From Sclerotinia nivalis (lineage: Eukaryota > Ascomycota > Leotiomycetes > Helotiales > Sclerotiniaceae): a stretch of 64,000 nt of DNA. Location of the stretch: the NCBI GenBank assembly GCA_029531795.1, contig JAPEIS010000003.1, positions 62,001-126,000 of the forward strand, read 5' to 3'. Numbering within the stretch: the first letter of the stretch is position 1; each line of letters begins with the position of its first letter. Below the pieces are notes generated by a model. It was not told where the DNA came from. It ran no database searches and saw only the letters and a program-made list of their open reading frames with translations. Of this stretch, positions 55,665 through 64,000 are shown piece after piece. The translations under genes and the position numbers were made by a program.

Positions 55665-56350
55665 GGTGGATGAGGTGACGCTGGGCGCCGAATTTGGGCG
55701 TTTATGGCGTCAATCTTTAGCTCGTATTAAGTTGATGCTTCAGTCTTATCACGGTGGCCAGCAGTTCATAAATGTTGGATTCGCGGCGGAACTGCTTCTT
55801 CTAGGCAAATGTCAAAATAGCTTTGTCGTTATCACCAATAATTTTTCTGGATAAGAAATGTGCCTGAGGCCAGAATAACAAATTTGTGTCTATGGCTCAC
55901 ACGGATGTTAACGTTCGCAATACAACTCAACTTAATTCAACTACCAGATGTTGTGTTGTTTGTTTAGCTTGTATGCATGGTAGTATTGTGTCTTCGAGGT
56001 CTCACATATCTTCTTGTCTTTGCCGTTGAAAATTATTATATTGTATCCCAAGCGGTGATCATAAACCAATCTTCGTTTACTCCTTGTTGTTCTACTACAC
56101 TCCGTATTTGATACCCACCTGCCAAGGTAGCAATCGAAGGTTCACATCTACCATTATCCCAAGCCACTATCATATGAGTTTGAAGCCCCTAATTGACAAC
56201 TATTCATTCGCTTCCAAACTCCATCGTTGTCTCATTTGATATTCATATCCCAAATAAAATCTTCAAGATTGTAGCAACAATTTTCCTTTCACTCCTTCCA
56301 GGTAATTAGGGTCTCAATTTGGAATTCAACCAATTCGAAAACTTGCTTCG
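55665..56350. other. Intergenic, promoter of mrpl24 and 3' of the 2EXR gene
   Basis: No supported gene. A CACTCCGTA motif lies at 56098-56106. Confidence 0.5.
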
Positions 56351-57087
56351 TTATCGTTGTCCCAAGATTCTCTGTACGTCGACTGTTTCTCCGTGGATAA
56401 CGAGCGTCGACAGTACTCTTGGGATATTCCACTCGGGGTTCTCGCTGCGCCTATATTCCTCCAGAATCTCGCATGTCCGCTGAACCAAAAGCTCTTGGAA
56501 ATCGGCTCGTCTTCTTGCAATAACTCTCCGCAATGAACTGGATAAATTTTGATCACAATTCCCATTATTTTCTCCATATGATGGTCCTATTCTGGTAATC
56601 TCGGCTCAGATCCCGGGTCATAGATGAAGATTTTAAGGAATGGTAAAACTCGTGCTATAATATTACCGAACGAGTTCTCAAGCGTTCGTAGCGTTTTGGG
56701 ACTGACATCGTCTTCATAGTACGTACGGATGGTGATATTGCGGACATCTTTCATAATGCTGGCCTCCGGAGCATCTCTGATCTGGGACAAAGCAATTTTT
56801 GTCCATTTGAACGAACCCACCTCCACCAAAACTATGTCTATTCGTGGGTCGAAGACCACAGTTCCCAATCTTGGATAGCGGGCCAAGTTTTTCTTGTGAA
56901 ACTCGAGATATGTTCTGCGCGAATCGCAGTTCACAAAATACAAAGCATGAGGTTTGAATTTTCTGGGACGTCCGTATCGTAAGTGTTCAATTGAAACGAT
57001 TTGTCCTTCTTGCACTTCAAGTGCAAAGTACCATATAAGGAGCTGTAACTCCGTCGGGAGCAGGGGGAAATGTGGAAAGCTCGACAT
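56351..57087 (-). CDS. 2EXR-domain protein with an internal frameshift
   Basis: Starts at ATG 57087 (MSSFPHFPLLPTELQLLIWY), with the 2EXR core at residues about 5-25 and a second block ALYFVNCDSRRTYLEFHKKN. The first frame ends at TAG 56587 after 166 residues (IFIYDPGSEPRL). A second frame is open from just after 56625 and continues plausibly (EITRIGPSYGENNGNCDQNL, then FQELLVQRTCEILEEYRRS and WNIPRVLSTLVIHGETVDVQ) to a stop at 56351. No intron with GT..AG ends fits the junction, so a one-base indel (real or an assembly error) near 56605-56625 is inferred. It lacks the AT^G intron of the array at 15-21 kb, so it belongs to a different branch. It faces another 2EXR remnant head to head. Confidence 0.55.
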
Positions 57088-57404
57088 GATGCGTTTAGTC
57101 GAGGGAGAGTTCTGGTCGGGAGGAAGTGAGCAGCTCCAGCTCTGATACAAACATGGAGCTCTTTTTAGGCATTGATTTATCGAAACGCTTTGGGATGAAT
57201 TTAAGAGATCATAGATTAAATATGGAAGATCCCAACTGTTATAAGCAAAGGGTTGTAATCAGCAAGGATCAGACGCGGCCAGCTGCAGTCATCTTCAGCC
57301 TTGTCAAATTTATACGGTTTTATATAAATATGTTTTTTGATCCTTCATTCAAATTTTGGCTCACATCAAATCTCATAAAATTTTCGAAACAACAACCCAA
57401 CAAC

Positions 57405-57700
57405 ATGCAGTCCTTATCTACCTCCCCCATCGAGCTACGTATAAAAATCTGGGAGTATGCACTTCCTGGCGGGAGAAACATCGAGATCTACCCAGCCTTC
57501 ATCGGGCGCAAAAGATCGAGTGAAAAGCCGAGCATTGTAAATGTCCCACTCGCCGTCATCGTTTGCCCTCTATAGCGCACGACAATTCCGAAGCTCGCGC
57601 CATATCCTTCCAACACTTCACTACTTGCTTCAACACCTACATTTAATGGAAGAACGAAGAATGGCACCATCCTCGTCCAAAGTACATCAACAGTCATCAA
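57405..57700 (+). pseudogene. 2EXR-domain pseudogene
   Basis: ATG at 57405 starts MQSLSTSPIELRIKIWEYAL, a clear 2EXR core, and continues through SSEKPSIVNVPLAVIVCPL to a TAG at 57573. The second conserved block survives in another frame near 57591-57655 (EARAISFQHFTTCFNTYI then stop), so frame changes and stops have inactivated the copy. It is divergent from the damaged 2EXR gene at 56351-57087, with about 320 bp between the starts. Confidence 0.65.
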
Positions 57701-59279
57701 GCATAAATGACACCGGCTCTGAAGAAATCCAAGCGCTAATAAGATAAAATAATTTCAGCAAGTCCGCGAATTCGAATCTCAAAATAATCTTCCTTCGCCG
57801 CGCCATTACAGCAAACGAATCATAGACGTCGCAATGGATTGCCCCATTTCCTAAAACATTCAACATGTCCAAGCCGCAAGGTTCCCCCAGTTTCATACAT
57901 AATATCCCCGAATAGCTAGTCGCTGTGGGTTTTTCATTTGCGCTCTAAAAGTCGAAGAACTCCTTCCCATGGACTAGGATTTGGATATTTCGACGATTAG
58001 TTTATGGGCCATCAGCAGCAGTTGAGTAAGCTAGAAGCGGAAAATACCATGAGATTATGGCGGGCCAGATGGGAGGAAGAGGGGGAAGGAACGATGCCGC
58101 CATATCAAATGGTGAAGTATGAGAGGGATGCTCTGAGCTTCAAGGACATGTGATGGGTGTCGCCCCTCATTAGAGAAGAAGTACATTGTTGAGACAAAGG
58201 GGTGTCGTGTCGTGTCGTGTCGTGGTTTTGTGAGCTGGTAGAAGAATACTCTAGCTTGCATAATTCACGTGTCGATGAATAGGATATTTTCACTTGTTGC
58301 TTAAGCTTCTAATCTCGATCGTTTACAAGTTAAGGATACCTAGTGCAAGAGAAATGCAAAATCGTTGGTCAAGGATCGAGATATGGAAGTTGTTCAGAAT
58401 AATGCTTAATATTCATCGCTTAAGTCGTATTTGGCAACGCTGGAGTATTAATCATTGCAATAACATGGTCCTACTGTGTTAGCTTACGCATCGCATATTC
58501 CTCATTCCTCATCATCAATTGCATGCATATATACCAAGCACTCTTTCTCATACTCATACCCCTCTAATCAACATAAAATATCCCAATAAATCACGCAGCA
58601 AATCAAACGACATCTTTTTATGCGTAGCCTCATACTTGTATTCCCCCCCTCTCTGACCAACTCCTAAATTTCCAGATACAAAAGTATCAACGTGAAAAAC
58701 AACCTATACAACACATTTACTTAAGCAAGCAAGCAAGTCGACGAAATGAACAGGAACGCAATTAGTTTGTCGAATCGTCCCACAATGAATCAGCTAAAGA
58801 AAAATACATCGACATGATAATTTGCCGCTAGTCCCGCATGTCGTGAGAATCTATAGCACAGTCGGTCAATCAATCAATCAATCCATTCACCTTCTTCCTT
58901 TCTCATCCAAAGTCAACCCTCTAATCAAAAGAATGCCAAACATACCAAACCCCCCTCAACCATCCAATCATCCAATCATCTACCTAGCGACTGAAATGCG
59001 CAATGCGCTGGTGATTTGAATATTTTATCACGGCCATCATTATGCAATGGAAGGAGATAGCAGGCAATCGTGTTACACCTTTTACAATCTCGAGCAATTA
59101 AAATTTGGTATTAAAATAAAAGCAATAAAATGCAATACTCGCTTTTCCATATAACATTGCCCTCACCCCTTTACACTTAAAAAACCCCCGAGCGAATTCC
59201 TATAACCGAGTGCCATTTCTTCCACCCTACTGCCTACTGCCCTCTACCCACTCATTATCTTACCCCTACCCCCAATGAT
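57701..59279. other. Intergenic, 3' of the Yvc1 gene
   Basis: No supported gene. Contains a (GTGTC)n pentanucleotide run (58199-58225) and a (TCAA)n run (58865-58885). Confidence 0.5.
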
Positions 59280-61446
59280 TTACTTTGCACTCTTGCCCTT
59301 TCCATTACGACTTCCACTACTACTTCCTTCCTTCTCCTTCACCAACATCAGCAGCAACTCCTTCAACTCCGCGACTTCCTTTCTCAACTCCCTAACTTCC
59401 ACCGTCGCTTCATCAAACTCAACATTTGGTTTAACGCTCTTTACAGTCTTTTCCCAACCTTCTCCCTCAAAATCTACTTCGCCAGATAATTGTTCCCATT
59501 CCTCCACCGTATCATCATCTTCCTCACCTCGCCGTCTATTGCCGTTAACCTTGATTGCGCTTCTCCGTTCAAACCATGCTGCTATTAACAACAATGGTGA
59601 ATAGATAACTGCCATGACATAATCATTGAGCTTTGCGTATTGTTTTCTTGGCATCCACCATTCGCATGGAAGGATAAGACAAAAGATTTCAATGAGGTTG
59701 GTGGGTGCGATGAAGACATTTTCGTCAGGGGCTCGGACGAATTGCATGGTCTTTTGAGAGAAGAGTGCCATGTATTCATCAATGGCATTATCCGTAATAT
59801 CCTCATAAGCCGAATTATAAAGCGCAATGAGGATATTGAGAAGAACGACCATGATGAGGAATGTGAAGATATAATAAAGGATAATACCGAAAGGCGGAGC
59901 GAAGTTATCAAAGCCGGAGAAGTCCGGAGATTGCATTACAGCGTTGGCCATGGCTTGAAGAATGAAGGCAGCAGAGTCGACGTGAGAATCGGCCATGTCC
60001 ATGCCAATGAATGCTTGTAAGAAGCCGACGATGATGAAAAATAGCAGGGCGAAGAAGATGAGAGATTCTTTCATCATTACTTTGATAACGACAAGCATAG
60101 CGCCGAAGAAGCGAATGGAGTCGAGATAAAGTAGTAATCTCATCCAGAACATTGGAGCGGAGAAAGCTTTGGATGTCAGCACTTATTGCAACCATTAACA
60201 TGGAAGTTTAAACATACCCAAGAAGTTATAACTAAGCTGATTGTACTTCTGTCTCTGCCCATCCCGATCTTCTTCTTGTGGATGACCCAGGGCAATAATC
60301 CTCATCACCAAACTTGTAGTCAAAAGCGCGTAAAGAATTACATTGAAAACATTCCAAAATCCAATATAATTTCTTCCTACCTTCCAAAACTTGCTGAACT
60401 CATCACAGATGAAACCTGCCGTGAAGGTGTAGAGAATGATTTCTACAATGTCCAGATCTCCTTTTGGATTGACTGTATTGATGGCACCGGTATACAAGGC
60501 CAGGTACATCAAGGAGAAGATGATTTGAGTAGCATTCTGATATATTGGTGCGCGCATGCGGTCTGGATCAACGTGAGTCCAGTAACGTGTATTATCTTTC
60601 TGCTTGTAATCGACAAACTGAGAAGGATCATTCTCATCTTGTACGAGCCATCCTCTCCAGAGATAATTGACACATTTCTGATATCCAGAAGAACCGGTAA
60701 CACGTAGAGCATGAAGATCCACCGCTCTTTCGATAACATTCGCAGGTGTAGTCCGTTCACCGTCTACCAATATCGAGTATCTCTTCAGTAGCACATTCTG
60801 TAAAAGGTATTCCTGATTTTCTTCCGTTTCAATCCTATGCCACTTATCAATATATCATCTTTCTCCACCCTATTTCAAATAAACTTACAATTGTTTCGCA
60901 ATAACTTCACAAGCCACAGCTCTCACATTATGCAAATCCGCATCCCACAACTCTAACATTGCTTGCTTCTTGAACCACCTCTTGCAAACCAACAGCGCAT
61001 AAACTACACAGGCACCATATTCCTTCCCACCTGCTTCCTTCGCTGCTGCAATAACCTTTCTGGTGATGATTTTTGAATGCGCGCAGACGACATTAGCTTC
61101 TTCGAGTTCACATGGCACAGTCTCCTCAATGAGGTAGCGAAGACGGAGAGCGGTTTTGGTTACTTCGAGAGGTGGGATTGCGCTCGGGAGTTCATCTTCA
61201 TGGTATGAGGGAAGAACTAGAAATTATTAGTTGTGGGACTCATGCAAAATAAAAATAAAAGAGGAGAAGAAACTTACGACGATGAGCTTCATCGCGCCAA
61301 AGATGTTGATCTGAGCTAATCATAGAACTATCAGTACCCCTCCATATCGCACTATCAAAGAGAGAACTCTCTGAAGCATCATAGCTAGCTCTCGCACACC
61401 AGGGGGAAAACAATACCTTCCATCCAAACCAAACAACCTCCTCCAT
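59280..61446 (-). CDS. yvc1: Vacuolar TRP-like cation channel Yvc1
   Basis: TRP-family channel that releases Ca2+ from the vacuole in response to osmotic and mechanical stimuli. Exons 61446-61278, 61216-60889, 60834-60218 and 60166-59280, 666 residues. The cytosolic N-terminus includes LPSYHEDELPSAIPPLEVTK (often near the fungal start) and ENQEYLLQNVLLKRYSILVD. Membrane helices begin at IFSLMYLALYTGAINTV; later ones include IGFWNVFNVILYALLTTSLV, WMRLLLYLDSIRFFGAMLVV, IFFALLFFIIVGFLQAFIG and the last helix IILYYIFTFLIMVVLLNILI, followed by ALYNSAYEDITDNAIDEYMA, the conserved TRP-like cytosolic segment. The pore loop precedes the last helix (PDFSGFDNFAPPFG). The C-terminus is acidic and then coiled-coil (ATVEVRELRKEVAELKELLL). 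Length and order match fungal Yvc1 orthologues. Confidence 0.92.
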
Positions 61447-62292
61447 TGAACCATCTTGAATCCCCAATTCTCAATTGATACCGAGTTAAAGGAAACGAAA
61501 ATAAAATCTTTGCAAAGTAATTTGTGAAGAGAAAAAATTCATGGGAGCTAGACTTATCGTGTTGTGGTGTTTGAAGATGCTGTGGTCGCGTTCCTCAGGC
61601 CCACTTCCAGGTTTCCTTGAGGCTTATTCGCTTGGCGGATAGCACCTGCTCAGTGAGTGAGCTTACCTTTAGGGTCTAGGCTTTAATGACGTGGTGCAAG
61701 CAGAAGAGTTCGTACAATTTCATTCATTGTATCAATCAATATTAAACTTATTGTATATATTTTTGAAGATATGAAGATATATCTGACGTCTTGAACAACT
61801 AGATGACTAACTAGGCCCTATGTAATGTGAGATCATCTGCAGCGTCTACATGCGAAAACCGCACTAGCCGCGGAAAGTCTCATAGCCACGAGTCAACCAC
61901 GCATTCAAGGATAATGTTAACGCTGCACGCATATCAAACCGTGGAGCATGATTAAAACTCAACAACTTTGGTATAGTAACCTAAGTATATAACCCCTTAT
62001 CCATTTCCGTATGTCCGTTCCTCCAATTAATTAGACGGTGAACCGAGCGTTTTCTTGGGTTACGACCGGTGCAAATCCAACTCCGTCTAGATGCTTAAAC
62101 CCAAAAGCGACGCCGCGCGGGGTTATCTTTGATACCCATTCATAGTTGAACAGGATATCTCACCCAGGTATCATATATATCGTACAAGATCTTCGTATAC
62201 TATTTTACTACGCGCCTCTTTTCCTTCGTTTGCCCAGTCCCTCGTTCCGTTCGATATGGGTTCTCTCAGTGTCTCGTGTATGAAATTGTTAC
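61447..62292. other. Intergenic, promoter of yvc1
   Basis: No supported gene. AT-rich with several CG-containing palindromes; a plus-strand frame from 62256 is antisense to the next gene. Confidence 0.5.
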
Positions 62293-63608
62293 TTATTGAA
62301 CATTTCTCGTTGAATTCCTATTGCCCTTCCATCCGAGTATCTGACTTTGTTCCCATTCTCCCGGTGCAGAACGTCGATTATCACTCGTCACCGAAACTTG
62401 CGTTTCCTTCAAGATGTGTTTCTGACTATCTCCATCCCCGTCTTTTTCGACATCCGAATCTCCCAATTGAGCAAATGTATCCATCTTGATATCGGAACGC
62501 TTTTGTTGATTTTGTGTCCTTGGAACATTTCCATTTTTACTCGAGCTGGCATTATTGGATTTGCCGGTGGTACTAAGGTTGAGAAAGGGGAGAGAGAGTA
62601 AAGGGCGAAGAGCGGGAAGTGAACCGGCAAATATTCCTATGCCTTCTTCGATGATGGACCAGAGACCTATTTTACCAGTGCCGAACATGAATTCTGTGGG
62701 GTCGCTGTAGAGACTTAGGAAGCGAAGTCGAACAATTGTTGCGCAGCTTGCACTAAAGGAGTATTAGCCACTGTATAGATCTAGCTAAAGCTTGATACAA
62801 TCAAGCAAGACCGACCAAGTCAACTTGCAGAATATTAACAAAACAACTTACAGAGCAGCCAATCCAAGAATACAAGCCACAGAGATCTTGACCTTACTCT
62901 TCATCTGAATATTCCACAACAGAAATGCAGGCAAGATTGCCAAAGTCCAATCCGTTAAAATCTCTATAGCAGAGAAGAACAAGCTAACATCACTGTTCAA
63001 CTCGAGATTGCATGTACCCTTTGATTCGCCCCATAAGGTATTGATTGGATGACAAATATTTGCGATGCCAACGATGAAAACGAGGGCGGAGATGACACTT
63101 ATTATCATAATTCCCCAGATAGTGTAGACATAACGACGACGAGTATCGGCAATACGAAGTATAGTGACAGCAATACTACACTTGATGGCGATTGCACCGG
63201 AAGCATAGAAGAACTCGGCAATAAAGAAGAGCTTTGAGTAATGATTAGTATGGATGTTCAGAACCTGGATTTCAATATATGAGAAACATGATATGTACCT
63301 TAGTTCCACGAGCGATGTCATAGGGTGATAACATGTTAGATTTCTGTCCGCTTCCGTGGAAAGAGCACACAATACATAGACTACTGGTGACAGTGAAAAG
63401 TAGCTGTTTGTTATTAGCATGTGAACATTCGAAGATGGGAAAACTGGTTGCAACATACTATTCCTACAGTCATTAAGATATCATCCACACCCCAAATTTT
63501 CCTCCATACCCTGACTCCCGCCCTCAAAGCAAAAGTTACCCAACATAGCGCCAGCAACATTATTGAAGTCCAGAAAAGTGCCACTCCACCCCCTGCTATT
63601 TTCGACAT
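62293..63608 (-). CDS. PTH11-like integral membrane protein (fungal rhodopsin-fold domain)
   Basis: Seven-helix membrane protein of the SAT4/PTH11-like fungal family, some members of which act as surface-sensing receptors. Exons 63608-63459, 63403-63299, 63231-62852 and 62752-62293, phases 0, 0 and 2, 364 residues. Helix 1 ALFWTSIMLLALCWVTFALR; then the family's KIWGVDDILMTVGI with the Asp pair; Gly/His-rich FHGSGQ after helix 2; FFYASGAIAIKCSIAVTILR; IISVISALVFIVGIANICHP; a Cys-containing loop (GTCNLELNSDVSLFFSAIEI); LTDWTLAILPAFLLWNIQMK; KISVACILGLAALASCATIV; WSIIEEGIGIFAGSLPALRP. The C-terminal tail is long, hydrophilic and Lys/Asp/Ser-rich. No CFEM domain precedes helix 1, so it is the CFEM-less type. 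Ligand unknown. Confidence 0.85.
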
Positions 63609-64000
63609 GATTGCCAAAAAAATTTCAAGGCGTTACCACAAGTTGAATGTGGCAGTACGGAGTGGTGATGTAAGAATGAGAACTTAATGACATACTCATA
63701 CGATTAAATCAGTCGAAGATATCAACCGATTAAAAGAATTTCCCAAGAGCCTTCCTCATGCTCTTCCCTGCAACCTACAGCTGTTCTGTCATAGGTCCAC
63801 AAAGGCCGGAGGATAAATTTCTTTCCCGGCGAGTCGGGACATGTGGAACCCAAGACCCAAACTTAAGGTTGTAGAAAAAGAGCTGTCATTTTGGAGATCA
63901 TTTGAACGATGGATGAGCACCAAAAAACAATTCATGGTGGACCGCAAAATCCCTAGCTTATAACACATCTACAATATTAAATATGAAGTTTACCCGAAAA
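63609..64000. other. Intergenic, promoter of the PTH11-like gene
   Basis: No supported gene. A TACGGAGTG motif at 63656-63664 lies about 50 bp upstream of the PTH11-like start codon. Confidence 0.5.

Noticed and set aside
59275..59604. Plus-strand Ser/Leu-rich frame
   Set aside because: Antisense to the C-terminal exon of yvc1.

Overview
The window reads as nuclear DNA of a filamentous ascomycete (Pezizomycotina), most likely a Leotiomycete of the Sclerotiniaceae type. The reasons are AT-rich intergenic DNA, introns of about 45-75 nt with GT..AG ends and CTNAY-like branch sites, small secreted cysteine-rich and PTH11-like proteins, a tandem family of 2EXR-domain proteins, and a LINE decayed by what looks like repeat-induced point mutation (RIP). 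The species is inferred, not shown. Exon-intron structures below were worked out by hand from reading-frame continuity and splice consensus.

Layout. 1-4.2 kb: wreckage of Tad1-like LINEs, with a gag-like ORF1 on the minus strand meeting a reverse transcriptase/RNase H ORF2 on the plus strand. 4.2-5.0 kb: an unknown gene that changes frame near its 3' end. 6.1-7.7 kb: a monocarboxylate-type MFS transporter. 8.5-11.0 kb: two minus-strand unknown genes. 13.5-13.9 kb: a small secreted protein made of two knottin-like repeats, each on its own exon. 15.6-21.5 kb: four tandem 2EXR paralogues (one intact long, one intact medium, one frameshifted, one dead), all with an intron placed exactly inside an ATG codon (AT^G). 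26.4-28.3 kb: a bestrophin-like channel whose second intron carries a multi-hairpin insertion. 28.3-33.7 kb: gene-poor, with a 1.3 kb purine-rich repetitive tract. 33.7-35.9 kb: a membrane-anchored GDSAG alpha/beta hydrolase. 37.1-39.1 kb: an unknown three-exon gene and a BTB protein. 40.4-42.2 kb: a secreted GH15 glucoamylase without starch-binding domain. 42.6-42.9 kb: a terminal-inverted-repeat element. 44.1-45.8 kb: a cytochrome P450. 48.2-49.7 kb: an indoleamine-dioxygenase-like protein. 52.4-54.4 kb: palindromes, a partial membrane-protein gene with a duplicated exon, and a MITE. 55.0-55.7 kb: mitochondrial ribosomal protein bL28m. 56.4-57.7 kb: two more 2EXR genes, both damaged. 59.3-61.4 kb: the vacuolar TRP channel Yvc1. 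62.3-63.6 kb: a PTH11/rhodopsin-fold membrane protein.

The genes do not form an obvious pathway or biosynthetic cluster. The common theme is a mix of conserved housekeeping genes (Yvc1, bL28m) with fast-evolving accessory genes (2EXR family, knottin, P450, PTH11-like) separated by repeat-rich DNA. The most unusual signals are the intron that splits an ATG in the 2EXR array (unspliced RNA reads ATG-TAA) and the exon-duplicated knottin gene.
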